Position numbers and translations under genes: made by a program | In this document: positions 1 through 10,930 of the stretch, in pieces | How positions within the stretch are numbered: position 1 is the first letter of the stretch | Layout of the letters: each line of letters starts with the position of its first letter | NCBI GenBank assembly: GCA_013180625.2 | Contig: SNVD02011551.1 | Span: 1 to 64,000 of the forward strand | DNA: 64,000 bases | From: Boswellia sacra | Taxonomy: Eukaryota; Streptophyta; Magnoliopsida; Sapindales; Burseraceae | Direction: 5' to 3' | The notes under the pieces: generated by a model | Told to the model about the DNA's origin: nothing | What the model saw: only the letters and a program-made list of their open reading frames with translations | The model's database searches: none

Positions 1-1
1 T

Positions 2-481
2 TACAAAGCACGGTTTGCAAGGTTAAAATTGATAATGCTCATGGGTTTACCTGTTGATTTACGATGGTTAATTGAAGCCAAAGTTCGATTATCTGGTGAA
101 TGTTCAAAAGTCTTTGTTTCTTTCATGCCTGGTTTGGGTAAAAGCTCTTACGCAAAAAAGCGAAGAGCAAATAAATTACAAGTTTGTCACAAATGTGCAC
201 GATGGACCTGTAACAAGCGATGTCGCTCTTTAGGATATGTGTCTGTAAATCGAGAAGATAAGATTCAGTTCATTAAGGATGGACTGAGTAAGGAGTCTCT
301 AGATAATATCTTGTTGACTCTTGCGACGCATCCTTGTGGACTTGTGCATCGAGAGATTTTAAGATTATGGACACAATTTCGGGAAGAGCAAGAACGCTAT
401 AGTCTCGGGAATCTGACTCAAAATGACCTTGTTTGCCAATTTATAAGAAAATTAGATGGGAAGCATATCCCCAACTCATAG
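2..481 (+). CDS. Unknown ORF with Cys cluster, open at left edge
   Basis: An uninterrupted reading frame runs from the left edge to a stop at 479-481. The first in-frame ATG is at 35, but the frame is open upstream, so the true start may lie outside the window. The product (about 150 residues from that ATG) is basic. It has a cysteine cluster of the form C-x2-C-x4-C-x3-C (CHKCARWTCNKRC), which could bind a metal, followed by a region rich in Asp, Leu and Lys. I do not recognise a family. It lies 240 bases upstream of the LOG ORF on the same strand and, judging by the LTR further downstream, inside the same retroelement. It may be the end of that element's polyprotein or a separate accessory ORF. 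No stop codons over 160 codons in AT-rich DNA argues for a real coding history. Confidence 0.5.
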   Translation, partial: YKARFARLKLIMLMGLPVDLRWLIEAKVRLSGECSKVFVSFMPGLGKSSYAKKRRANKLQVCHKCARWTCNKRCRSLGYVSVNREDKIQFIKDGLSKESLDNILLTLATHPCGLVHREILRLWTQFREEQERYSLGNLTQNDLVCQFIRKLDGKHIPNS

Positions 482-666
482 AAGGTGTTTCAGCCATTAC
501 TGGACGTAAAACCAGAGGAAGATGTGAGCCACAATCACAACTACCTGTACATATGCACTCTTGCTGTTATTTTTGAGTTTCTATTTTATTTTTATTTTCA
601 ACGTTTGTCAGACAAACAGTTGAGCTACCTATATAGATGTCAGTATTGTACTACCTTTTTGCATTC

Positions 667-674
667 TATAAATA
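667..674 (+). promoter_or_regulatory. TATA box upstream of LOG copy 1
   Basis: TATAAATA lies 50 bases upstream of the LOG ATG at 724. The second LOG copy has CATAAATA at the matching place (33548-33555), inside a block of about 110 bases that is similar in both copies. The LOG ORF may therefore have its own promoter, apart from LTR-driven transcription. This is inferred from position and sequence only. Confidence 0.5.
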
Positions 675-723
675 CATCTCATGTTCTTCATTTGCATATA
701 CATAGTTAGTGAGTTGTATCAAA

Positions 724-1368
724 ATGGAGGGAACCTCAGCTCGTCGATTTCGAAATATTTGTGTATTTTATGGATCTCAGCCTGGTAATGATATAGCTTT
801 TTTAGAAGCAGCTCATAATCTTGGTAAGGTTCTAGCTGAGAGAAAACTTCATTTAATTTATGGGGGAGGTAACCGTGGGTTAATGGGGTGTGTGTCAACA
901 ACTGCATACTCAAGAGGAAGTCAAGTTTTAGGCATTATTCCTAAAGCTTTAGTTAACGTTGCTGGGAAAACAGTTGGAGAGGAATTACAGGTCTCATCCA
1001 TGCATGAACGCATAGCTCGTATGATTGTAAATGCAGATGCCTTTATTGCTTTACCAGGAGGTTTTGGAACAATGGAAGAAATCTTTCAAGTTGTCTCTTG
1101 GGCCCAACTCAATATCCACCAGAAACCCATAGGTTTGTTGAATGTCAATAATTTCTTTGATTGTTTATTGTGTTTTGTTAATCAAGCTGTGGAACAAAGG
1201 TTTATCTCACAATCAGCACAACGGATCCTTGTCTCTGCCTCAACTGCTGATGAACTAATTGATAAATTGCAAGCTTTTGTTTATGAACCAGACCCTGAAG
1301 CATCTCAAATTAATTGGTCAGTGGAAATGAGCAATAAGAGAAAATTGGATCTGACACTTCGTTTGTAA
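724..1368 (+). CDS. LOG: Cytokinin riboside 5'-monophosphate phosphoribohydrolase (LOG), intronless, retroelement-borne
   Basis: LOG enzymes convert cytokinin nucleotides directly to active free-base cytokinin, releasing ribose 5-phosphate, in cytosol and nucleus. The frame gives 214 residues from the ATG at 724, the usual plant LOG length. The Rossmann-like start (ICVFYGS, residues 12-18), YGGG followed by GLMG (46-55), MHERIARM (93-100) and the signature PGGFGTMEE (111-119) are all present, so the family's catalytic Arg and Glu are kept. The Lys that usually follows that Arg is Ile here. An in-frame GTG at 709 is not a likely start. Plant LOG genes normally have several introns; this ORF has none, which suggests an RNA-derived copy. 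Downstream lie a polypurine tract (2651-2658) and an LTR, so it sits inside a retroelement. It is intact, but whether it is expressed cannot be seen here. Confidence 0.9.
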   Translation: MEGTSARRFRNICVFYGSQPGNDIAFLEAAHNLGKVLAERKLHLIYGGGNRGLMGCVSTTAYSRGSQVLGIIPKALVNVAGKTVGEELQVSSMHERIARMIVNADAFIALPGGFGTMEEIFQVVSWAQLNIHQKPIGLLNVNNFFDCLLCFVNQAVEQRFISQSAQRILVSASTADELIDKLQAFVYEPDPEASQINWSVEMSNKRKLDLTLRL

Positions 1369-2658
1369 CTTTTCTTACTTTTGGCTTTGTTCACAATATT
1401 TTATTAAGTGTTTTTCAAGTTTGTTTCTCTTGAATAACTGAAGCTTCAGGTGATGTCTCCTATACTTTCTCTTTCTACATTTAAACATTGAGGGCAATGT
1501 TTCGTTCTGGTTGGGGGTAGATAGGAGGCATATGTTTTGCATTGCATTTCAAAAAAAAAAATCTATTGGTCTGAGAATGGCAGTGTAAAGAGTTCATTAT
1601 CTCTTGAGACGCATTCTGGATCTATTAGATCCAGAATGGCAGAGTAGGGAGTATAGTTTTGACCTCTTGAAACGCATTCTAACTAGTTGATTTGTTTTTT
1701 ATTTTTGAATTATATTTCATGCACAGCTGCTTATTGCATGTTTTCTCGGTAATTCTTGTCTAAATGGGTTTGTTTTTCTATCTAGGTATGATTTCAAAAT
1801 TATTGGTTTGAGTCATCTTTTCTATTTAGGTTATCAAAGAATGATTTCTGAAATTATTTTGAGCACAATGTTAAGCCTTGTGGTAAGATGGATGATTCAA
1901 TGTATATAGCCAAGAGAATTCTCATGTTTAAGTTCACATTTTTTTAATCTCACACATCTTTTGTGAGTGAGTGGAGAGATTGAGAAAACAGCTTACGAAC
2001 TTTCATTGATCCTTTGAATTGATTAATCCTTGTTTAGAATGTCATTACTCGAATTGAACTAAGGGACGATTCAAGATGAAATTTCAATTCTTGTGAAAAA
2101 AAAAAATAAACATAAACATAAAAAAAAAAAGAAAAAAAGAGAAGAAGTTAGTTCGATTCAATAATGTCTTCATTCAATTTTAAAATATAGAAGTTTTATG
2201 AAGCAGTCTTTTCTCATCAAGCTGTATTGATTCACTCAAGATAAATGAAGTCCTAAAGGTAGCATGTTGCAAGAATGGTTTGATTCTAAACATTGGATTT
2301 TTCTATCTTTGGATCAATGTTAGTTGTCTGTCTGTCCTTAAATGTGACATTTCCTTGAGTGTTTATTCTATTTTCCAACTCCATGAGAGAAATCATAGCC
2401 TTTTTAAACAGTCGTTCACCTGTGAGGATATGGAGTTGAGGCTTTTACATAGAGTAATTTTCAAGGCTATATGTGTTGCGGTTCGTGGTAAGAAGGTTTG
2501 GCTTGATTCACATGTGCTCAGTTTTGGAAGTTATGATTGAAATAACCTTTATAGCAATTGCGATCTTGAACTGACTTTTTGTTTGAAATGCTGAAGTAGT
2601 TCTTCATGCTTCATTTACGCTTGAATTGCTAGGGACTAGCAATAAGCTGGCTGGGGAT
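1369..2658 (+). other. Retroelement 3' internal region between LOG and LTR, with polypurine tract
   Basis: No convincing gene is present. Near 1492-1520 a 'gagggcaatgttt ... ttgggggtag' motif resembles the sequence that follows the last ORF in Athila/Tat-type elements. The same motif follows the second LOG copy at about 34360-34410, followed in both by an imperfect repeat of 'cattctgg/ctcttga' units (1564-1690). An A-rich stretch lies at 2094-2140. The region ends in the block GGGACTAGCAATAAGCTGG followed by a G-run (2631-2657), which recurs before the LTR at 35586 and marks the priming site for plus-strand synthesis. The ORF at 2280-2540 is judged to be chance. Confidence 0.6.
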
Positions 2659-4083
2659 TGTGATAAACACATGAAAGTACACTCTTAAGCATAAATAATT
2701 AATGCTAATTGGACAGTATTATAAAGCTTTTATGATATTTTAGCATAATTATTTTGCTTATGCCTCTTTTACATTTGTTTCATTTCTTTTACATTTTCTT
2801 TAGTCTTTATCTTGAAATAAAGTATTGTCCTTAAATTGTGATTAATGGAAATCATTTTTTCAGGTTTAATAAAATGGACACAACTCTCAATCTATAGATC
2901 AAAATGGAGAGATTATTGAACCTGGAGCAACATGTCTCAATTTTACACAAAGTTGAAGAACAATCAAAAGCCCAAATCCAACATTTGATGGGCCGAAATT
3001 GAGACACAACAAAACCAAATTGTAGTTGTTTCTCAGCCCGACCCATGTCCAGTATTTGGGCCATATCTCAGAGAATACTTGTCCAAATTGCATGAATCTG
3101 GTGGCCCTGGAAAGCTGAGACAAAATGCTACAACTTTCATGTTTTCCACAAAGCCAATTCGGTCCATTTGGTGGTCAAAAATCAGCTGCAAGTTGGTGGA
3201 ATGTTTGGTGGCCGACAATGTGGAAAAATTGGTGGAGGTTTGGTGTAATAGTTCCATTTCATCACCTATTTAAGGACAACTTGAGGAATTGAATGGGGGA
3301 GAGAAAAATCATTTGAGTTCACATTTTATCATTGTATATTACAATTCTCTCTTGTATTTTCTCTTTAGAAATGATAAGAATGAATTGTAAGTTAGGCTAG
3401 AACTCTTGGTAAGGCTAGAGATGAACTTGTATGTGTAGTTTATCTATTTCTCCACTTTCATTCTACCTCAAGGGCTATAAAGATTGTATGTTTGTTTATG
3501 TGTTAAACTCTTTCTCATCTGATGATTTCTTTTTAATCCAGAAATTATAATTCTCAATTTCATATAAATTCAGTCATACTTTCTTTATGTGATTCATGTT
3601 GAATTATAATTGTTACTGGTAGTTTCGTTTTATGAGTTAATCCTTTACTACAATATTGTCATGTGATATATTGTCGCTCTTGGATAACTTGTAAGGATGA
3701 ATGTTGTTGGTAAATATTGCTTGTAAAGAGTTTATGCATATCAAATACATGTGTTTATCATTTATGCTATACTATACATATTTTCCGATTGATTGTTTGG
3801 GATGTGAAACTTTCAATTGAGTTATAATTATTAAATCAAAGTAGAGATTAGATTTACAAAACATATAAGTGATTCTCGATGCCTTACTTCTTAATTACCA
3901 TCGATTGTTTCTAATTATTAAACATTGTATTTTCTTTAGAACCAATCACTTCAAAGTTAAATTTTATATATTTATTATCTTTTATATTTTTTGTTTTACT
4001 AACCTCTTTTATCAAAGGCCTCCTTGTGGATTCGACACCTCAACGTACACTACAATAACCGCGGTATATTTTGGGCGTAACCA
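2659..4083 (+). repeat. 3' LTR (family 1, diverged) of the LOG-1 retroelement
   Basis: It begins TGTGATAAACAC directly after the polypurine tract, like the other two family-1 LTRs (35586 and 40340, TGTGATGAAC). Inside it shares the order of landmarks: 'aataaaatggacacaactctcaatctatagatcaaaatgg' matching 'gtaaaatgggcataactttctat...', a block on waters of 'gcccaaatc', then a 'CTTGTGGATTCGAC' block near 4024 that matches 'CTCGTGGATCGACC' in the others. The right boundary is set at CA 4082-4083, after which Tat-type gag sequence starts; this end is approximate. It is clearly more diverged than the other two are from each other. Confidence 0.6.
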
Positions 4084-4109
4084 TCTCTCTAGAAGAAGAA
4101 AGGCCTGAA

Positions 4110-4660
4110 AGGGATCGAAGACTTAGATGACATCTTGTTCATTAGGGACAATGAATTGCCGCCGAAGTTTTGCATGCCAATTTCACACAAGTTTAATGGA
4201 AAGGTAATCTAAAGACATGTTTGAGATAGTATGCTGCTGTCATGGCCACCACTCCTCTATCAAAGGAGTATATCTTGAAGTATTTCATGCTATCCTTAGA
4301 AGATGATGCGGTAGTATGGTATCATGATCTTCCCAAGACAGTTTGAGAAGATTAGGAGGAATTATCCAAATAGTTTGGTGGACAATACCGCCATAATACC
4401 CAAGAGGCCTATGGAGAAGGACCAATGATACTTTTTCGAAGTACATTATTCGTTGGAGGGCTAAAGCTGCTAAGATAACCAAGAGGCCTATGGAGAAGGA
4501 CCAAGTCTGTATAGTGATCAATGGAGCCAATGCCTTCATTAGTGATAGATTTGTGGGTTTTCTAATCAAAACATTTAAAAGCTTGTATGATTTAAGCATC
4601 CAAATAGAATATTTGGAGGCCAAGCAAAAGAGAAGTAATGATAGTTACCCTTGAAGAAAT
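4110..4660 (+). pseudogene. gag remnant of gypsy element 1
   Basis: Conceptual translation with frame changes shows the Tat-type capsid landmarks in order: a start resembling 'DLDDILFIRDNELPPKF' (near 4119-4170), 'SLEDDAVVWYHDLP' (about 4290-4337), 'WRAKAAK' (about 4453-4473), and 'KSLYDLSIQIEYLEAK' (about 4579-4625). Stops and shifts break it at several points. The protein would form the capsid and package element RNA. Confidence 0.7.
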
Positions 4661-5882
4661 CAATGGCAATACCATCAAGCTAGTGGTTCTAGCAAGAAGC
4701 ATGTTGAGGTAAAAGCAGTCACCCAACAAAGGAAGTCCAGTTGTTTGGGAAGGCCATTGTTAAAGATCTTTACAAGATTGGGAGTCGAAGGGATCTTGGA
4801 GCCATTGCCACCAATAGGGCTTCTAAATCCATTGCTAAGGAATTAGATACATCATAGGAAATGTGAATTTCACCAAGTGACAAGTTACAAGACCAACGAT
4901 TGCACTCGTCTCTATCATGAAATCTAAGACTTGATTGACAAGGGTCAGATTCCTAATCTAGAGCTGAAAGAGCCCAATACAAGAAGTAATCCACTATCCA
5001 ACTACAACCTGGTTACTCCCTTAACAACCAACATGGTTTGGTTTAACTGAGTAAGAAGTGATGAACTCCTATGAAGAAAAAGGGTGGATCTAGCAAGGCC
5101 AAGAGAGCCAAGAGAAGGGAGAAGACCAAACTGGAGCAATAAGAAGGGTCCATTAGAAAGGTGGTCATGAAGAAGAAGTCCAAGGAAGAAAAGCCCAAAA
5201 TAGATGAGCCTAAGGAGATCAACAAAAGGGTGGAAGAATAACTAATTCCTTTGGCAACCCCGATTTTCACTAAGAGGGGTGGATGGTCCAACATTGTAAT
5301 GAAAGGAACCAAGTGAAGCTTGGAGCCCAAACTTGTGTGCTTTAGTGACCATGAGGAAAAGGAACAAGCAAAAGAAGTTAAGGTGGAAGATTAAGAAGGA
5401 TCAGCCACGAAGAAGTCCACACCAACAAATGCCTTTGCAAATAAGTGGATGGCTAGAAAAGGGCCTAAAAGAGGCCCACCACCAAGAAGACTTAAGGTGA
5501 AGAAGGGTAGCAGAGCTAAGAAAGGGAAGTGAATAAAAAGCATTGTGTGGAGAGAAAGTTTACCTAGATGTTGTAAGAAGGTAAGAGTCATGGGTATATG
5601 GGATGATATTCCTAAAGTCAAGACCCTTCATAACTTTTAGGCTGACTTTAGTGATGAAGAAGAGGAGAGAGTTAAGGGAGAAACACTTAGAAGGGAGAGT
5701 GAGAATGTACAAGGAGTGATAAGGAGTGGTAGATATTACATGAGAAGGAGAAGGAAAAACCAGTCGAGAAGGAGAAGATAGTCAAGAAGGGTACAGAAGT
5801 TGCGAAAGAAGAAACCAAAGAAGAAGAAGATCAAATGATCAAGTAGCTAAGTAAGACTCAAGCTAATGCCAACATTTAGGAC
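4661..5882 (+). other. Degenerate gag-protease linker, A/G-rich
   Basis: This is the expected Lys/Glu-rich linker between capsid and protease in Tat-type elements, now full of stops. Purine-rich stretches (for example 5060-5240 and 5640-5860) produce long chance ORFs on the opposite strand, which I leave out. No separate gene is seen. Confidence 0.5.
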
Positions 5883-6576
5883 TTGTTGATCTCATCCCAA
5901 AAGCATAGAGAAGCCATGGCAAAGGCTTTGGCAGAGGTGGAGATATCAATGGCTACCACTCCAAATGAGATATTGACGGCTATGATTGGAACAAAACCCA
6001 AAGGTGTAAACAGGAGGGGTGTAATCAACTTCACCGATAATTATTTTCCTTTTGAAAGAAGAAATCACAATAAGCTATTGTTCATCATCGTGGAGATTGG
6101 AGGGAAGATTTCTTCTTGTATCATGGTGGATGACAGGTCTACCATCAACATTATACCTATGAAGATATTGCACAAGTTTGGGTTAAAGAAGATGAACTTA
6201 AGCCTTGTGAGATGGTGATCAGGGCTTACGACAACTCAGAAAGGAGTGCTATTATGATTTTCAAGGTGTTAGTAAATACTAGGCCTATTGAAGTGATGAC
6301 CGAGTTTTCAATCCTTGACATTCCTATCACCTTTGCTACTTTGTTGGGTCGAACATGGTTCCATCCTCTTGGTGGAGTTCCTTCCACTTTCTATCAAAAG
6401 ATCCATTTCAAAATGGATTGGGAGATTTATGACTATCCATGCTGCCTCAACCATTGCACTCACTACTTTGAGTGTGAAGGTTTGAGAGATACCATACATG
6501 GGAGGCTTCCACATAGCCATGATAGATTAAGTCAGTCCAATTACCGCTAGAATAATGAAAAAACAAGGATACTTGC
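5883..6576 (+). pseudogene. Aspartic protease region of gypsy element 1 pol
   Basis: Two overlapping frames (5883-6218 and 6212-6550) make one domain with a single frameshift near 6212. Seen are a core resembling the family's 'VDxGSSxNILP' (here VDDRSTINIIP, near 6126-6158) and the C-terminal 'LLGRTWFHPLGGVPSTFYQK' (about 6343-6402) typical of Tat-type pol before the RT. The usual Asp-Ser/Thr-Gly triad is altered to Asp-Asp-Arg, so it would be inactive. The frame reaches the solo LTR junction with 'MKKQGYLL' (from 6557). Confidence 0.8.
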
Positions 6577-8532
6577 TATAGACTCTTGATTTTTTATGCT
6601 TGATGATGAAGCAAAGATGAATGTCAAGTAATAAAAATGATCAAAATACCATTGGAAGCAGAAGGAAGAAAGATGAGAAGAAACCGACCAAAAGCTTTGA
6701 AAATCAATACATAAATTTAAAAAATCACAAAAATTAATCTAAGAGGAATCTGATGATGAGTCATATATTATTACGAAGCTATAGATGTCAAGTTTTCACA
6801 AAATTTTATGGATCGCAAATCGGAGTTGAACTCAAAGAGTTATATGTGATCGAACAGACAAAGGTTGAAGGAGGATTGCATTGAAAAATGCGAAACAATG
6901 GGATTTCGTACACCACCACCAGTCGGTGGTCCACCCATAGTTAGCCAACAATCCCATAACTGGTTGATGGTCCTCACATAACCAGTCGGCAATTCTTCCT
7001 TCAATTTTGGAAAATTTTGTTATGAACCTTCCTTTTTTAGATTTTGCTTCCTTTTTCAATTCCAGCCCTTAACTATATAAACCCCCCTCCTCCTCTCTTT
7101 CTAACACACACTGAAATTCTATCTTCTCCCTCTCGAAGATACGCTTGAAAATTTAAGGAGTCTTTTTTAGTCTAAAATTTTTCTAGGCATTCTATTGCTC
7201 TAAACCTGGAAAGGGTCTATCTCGAGAGCAGTCCTCTTTTCTCCCTCCTCTTTTCTTATTTATTTTTCTTGCTCTACAATAACATGTTTAGGTTTATTTA
7301 TGCTTAAAATAAGGCTTATTCGGGCTCTAATTTTATGCTTAGGAGCATGTTCAGGGTTATTATAAATTCTTTTAACCCTCGCTTGTTTTTCAAGGTGGAA
7401 ATGAGCGTCCAGGTAAGTCATCTTTCCCTCTTTTATTAGAAAAATGTTTAGGACTTTATTTTCTTTGCGAATGCCTTGCAATCATGTTTAGGAGCTCATG
7501 ATTAGAATCATGCTAGGAAGACTTACGATTTTTGAAGCATGCTAAGAAATAGCATAGAATAAGTAAGAATTACCATGTTTACTCTTGAGTGCTTGAATTG
7601 GGCTAGAATAGCCATGATTGATATTGATTGATTGAATTAGGCTAGAAATGCGATGTTTAAGCTAGAAATGCCATGATTCATGATGATTATTATGAATAGG
7701 CTAGAACTGCCATGCTTAGGTAGAATTACCATAATAAGAAATATCAAATCTAGGCTAGAAATGCCATGATTCTAGATTATGGCATTGTACTGAATTTTAA
7801 TTGATTGATTGATTTTATTTAACTAATTACCACATTTAGAAGTGGAATTGAGTATGCTATGAATTGAACGATGCCATGAAAGAGCCTTGATAGACATTGA
7901 ATAGACTCATATATGGTGGTGAGCAATTCATTAATTGTTGAGTCTCGAATTGAATATTTCTTTCAAATTTATAATATGTATGAATATGCAATGAATGCTA
8001 TAAGTAATATGAATGCTATATTTGAAGTGTTAGAAGTAGTTTATCTTTATTGTTTGAGAATAATTGATGTAATCCTTCTCCCATTCCCCTACGTTTGAAA
8101 AGGAATGTAACTATATTCTCCTCCCACTTTCTTTATTTGAATATACAAATGCCATGATTGAAAATCACCTTATTTGTTCAATGAAGATAAAATTAGAAAA
8201 GTGAGCATAAAATGAACAATTTAACTGGATTGTATAACAATTTAAGTTGTTTTTATTTGTTATACCTAGCGGAGGTCAGATTTTGATTCGGGCAAGGTGA
8301 ATTGCTCATACATAACTTCTCGAACCCATCTCTAAAAGGATGAGGGTAGTTTAGGTTATGAAGCAAGGGATTAAATTATCCCCATTAATTCCCAATTGAA
8401 TAATTAGGTGGCAACTTCAATCTCTAGACGTGTCCATGGCTCGTTTATACTCTTTTATGTCTCAAAAGAAGCTTTGACATAGTGTCGTGGTTGTAAAAGC
8501 TCAGTTGGAATGAAAGCCCTATTCATACTTGC
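6572..8532 (+). repeat. 5-bp target site duplication CTTGC flanking solo LTR
   Basis: CTTGC at 6572-6576 and again at 8528-8532 borders the LTR exactly. With one copy and the LTR ignored, the host pol frame reads straight through a conserved Tat motif (GLGKNG, encoded just after 8532). This fixes both LTR ends. Confidence 0.85.
6577..8527 (+). mobile_element. Solo LTR, family 2 (1,951 bp)
   Basis: It begins TATAGACTCTTG and ends GCCCTATTCATA, with a 5-bp TSD. The same family recurs at 37140-37941, 38449-40201, 48969-50571, 50572-52120 (inverted) and 52121-52960. The inverted copy ends TGTGAATGGGGC on the plus strand, so the ancestral termini were probably the usual TG..CA and have decayed to TA..TA here. 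Internal landmarks are a run of 'aggctagaa(a)tgccatgatt' repeats (about 7600-7790) and the block CCCAATTGAATAATT near the 3' end. No internal element sequence is left, so this is the product of LTR-LTR recombination. Confidence 0.9.
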
Positions 8533-10469
8533 TAGGAGTCGGGCTTGGGAAGAATGGAAGTGGTTTGCCATCCCTTCCAGACTTTAAAGGCCAAACTAAT
8601 AGAAGAGGATTGAGCTATATGTCTGATGAAGATAGAGAAATTGAGCCTAAAAAGGAGGAATTCATCAAGTTTGTCAAAACCCAAGATATGAATATGTGAG
8701 AGCTACCAAACCATGAGTTTACAATGGAATGTTGAAGCCTGGATTTGAAATTTTCAATGATATCCTTCAAGATCGAATCTCCACGGGGCATAACTTGACC
8801 AAAGAGATAGAAAATATGAAGTGCAAGGAAGAAAAGCTTCTGAAGTTGCCAATAGACCCATCCGTTGACCATACTGCCTTTACTAAAGAAGGAATTAAGG
8901 ACATTTCTTATAACGATGTGCTTGTTCCTAACCTCTTTGAAGAAGAGGACATTGTTTATGTTTCCAAGTTCAATGAAATAAATGGTAATTTTGATTACTT
9001 CTTTGATGTCTATCCTAGTGGCATTGTGCAGGATAATTTATATTTCACTAGCATATTTGATATCCACGCCATCCAGACTCATGACATTAATCTTGGTATA
9101 ATTAAAAAACCCAAGAATATATGCATTGCACCTAATACAACGCTTGGACAGAGAGAGAGATTTAAAAAATTACTAAAGAAACATGATGAGATCTTCACTT
9201 GGTCCTATGTTGACATGCCTGAAATAGATAGAAGCATCGCGGAGCATACAATTCTGACGTATCTACATATGATGCCAGTCAAGCAGAAGTTGAGGAGGTT
9301 GAGATTAGAATGGGCTCGAAAAATTAAGGAAGATGTCTCCAAGTAGATTGAAGCCAAGTTTCTGGATGTGATGAACTATCGTATCCAGAATGGTTAGCTA
9401 ATATTGTGCCTATGCCAAAGAAGGATGAAAGAGAATGTGTGCTAACTATCGAGACTTGAATAAGGTCTCACCAAAGGATGATTTTCCTTTGCCTCACATT
9501 GATGTATTAGTGGATAGCACCGCAGCCACTATGATGTTCTCTTTTATAGATGGGTTTTCTGGTTACAACCAGACAATGATGGCCAATGAAGATAGGATGA
9601 AAAGGTCTTCATTACGGAGTGGGGAACCTACTATTATAAGGTGATAACCTTTGGGTTGAAGAATGCAGGAGCAACCTACCAATGAATTGCGATGAAACTG
9701 TTTCATGATATGATGCACAAAGAGATAGAAGTATATGTAGATGACATGATGGTGAAATTCGAGACTTAAGATGGTCATTTTGAAGCGTTACACAGACTCC
9801 TAGAAAGGTTAAAGAAGTACAAGTTGTGGCTGAATCTAAAGAAATGTGTTTTCGGACTCATGTTAGAAAGCTATTGGGTTCATAATTGGCAAAAAGGGGA
9901 TAGAGGTAGATCCCGACAAGGTTAAGACAATTACAAAGATACCATCACCCAAGACACAAAAAGAAGTTAGAGGGTTTCTTGGGAATATCTAATACATCAG
10001 TTGATTTATCAGCACCGATCTTTAGACTCCAAAATAAAGATAAACTAGTAACATGGAATGATAAATGCCAAGAGACGTTTGAGAAGATTAAGAAGTATTT
10101 GCAGAATTTACCAGTTCTGAGACCACTAAAACTTGGCAAAAATCTAATTCTCTACTTAGCTCTTGGGGAGGAAGCCATTGGTGCTATGATTGCATAAGAA
10201 GACGAGAATGGCACAGAACATGCCATTTACTATCTTAGCAAGAAGTTGCTATCGTATGAGATAAAGTACAATTATGTGGAGAAGATGTGCTTAGCCATGG
10301 TGTGGCTCTCAAAAGAATTTAAGGCACTACTTTCAGTCTTATAAGATTAAGGCTATCTCCAAGGAAGGTCCGATGAAATATCTTTATGAAGCACCATTCC
10401 TTGGTGGGAAAGCTAGCAAGATGGCTAGGCTAGTTGTTAGAATTTGAAACTGAGCATACCACCAAGAGG
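8533..10469 (+). pseudogene. Reverse transcriptase and RNase H region of gypsy element 1, truncated
   Basis: The region continues the pol of the protease segment. In order it shows a pre-RT linker (8533-9130), the RT N-terminus, 'NYRDLNKVSPKDDFPLPHID' (from about 9441), 'SFIDGFSGYNQ' (about 9540-9572), the catalytic YVDDMM (9734-9751), and the RNase H-side connection (TWNDKCQETFEKIKKYL, about 10049-10099; EEAIGAMIA, about 10168-10194). Several stops and frameshifts (near 9344, 9400, 9640, 9690, 10195 and 10340) make it inactive. It stops abruptly at 10469 inside the RNase H/connection region, where the CACTA terminus begins. Confidence 0.85.
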
Positions 10470-10930
10470 CACTACAAGAAAAAATGCTCATATTTGGCGA
10501 TCAACAAAACGACACCAATGATAATGCCAAATATAGTCTATTTGACGGTCAGTCAAAACTTCAAATATATTCACAACCATATTTCTCACATAAAAGCGCC
10601 AAGTATAAGGACATAAATACTGTAGGAAACATGCCATATTTGTCACTTTTTATTGTCAAATTTGGTAGGTGGTAACGGTTACATTTTTGAATTGCAAAAT
10701 ATTTATCGCTTTTTGCCCAATAAATATAGTTATTATAATGGTAACATTTTTGAAATAAAACATATTTATCGTTTTTTGCCTGATAAATATATTTTCTAAC
10801 AGTTTACTTTTTTGAATTTTATCATATTTGGCACTTATTGAACGATAAATATGGTTTTGTAACAGTCAAAATTTTGTTGAACTTGACAATATTCGTTACT
10901 TTATGAACGATAAGTATGAATTTTCTGTCC
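10470..10930 (+). repeat. CACTA left terminus and subterminal repeats
   Basis: Starting with the terminal CACTACAAG, short motifs recur in both orientations: ATATTTGGCGAT, GCCAAATATAG, TTTGACGGTC, GCGCCAAGTAT, CATATTTGTCAC, ATATTTATCGCTTTTTGCC (twice, near 10687 and 10757). Such arrays bind the element's regulatory protein (TNPA type) in known CACTA elements; that role here is inferred. Confidence 0.7.

Larger units (their letters stand above)
4084..10469 (+). mobile_element. Decayed Tat-like Ty3/gypsy element 1 (gag to RNase H)
   Basis: Remnants of one polyprotein appear in the order gag, protease, reverse transcriptase, RNase H. The LOG-1 retroelement's LTR abuts its gag on the left, a solo LTR splits its pol at 6577-8527, and the CACTA element cuts it in RNase H at 10470. 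Many stops and frameshifts show that it is old and inactive. The nesting order implies that it predates the other three insertions. Confidence 0.8.

Noticed and set aside
719..913. 64-codon ORF on the minus strand over LOG copy 1
   Set aside because: It is the reverse shadow of the LOG gene; a similar shadow exists over copy 2 (33572-33790) for the same reason.
2852..3273. Four overlapping ORFs on both strands in the LTR at 2659-4083
   Set aside because: They lie in an LTR, overlap each other on both strands and have no recognisable domain.
5043..5621. Leu/Phe-rich ORFs on the minus strand
   Set aside because: They are the antisense of a Lys/Glu-rich gag linker and have no independent support.
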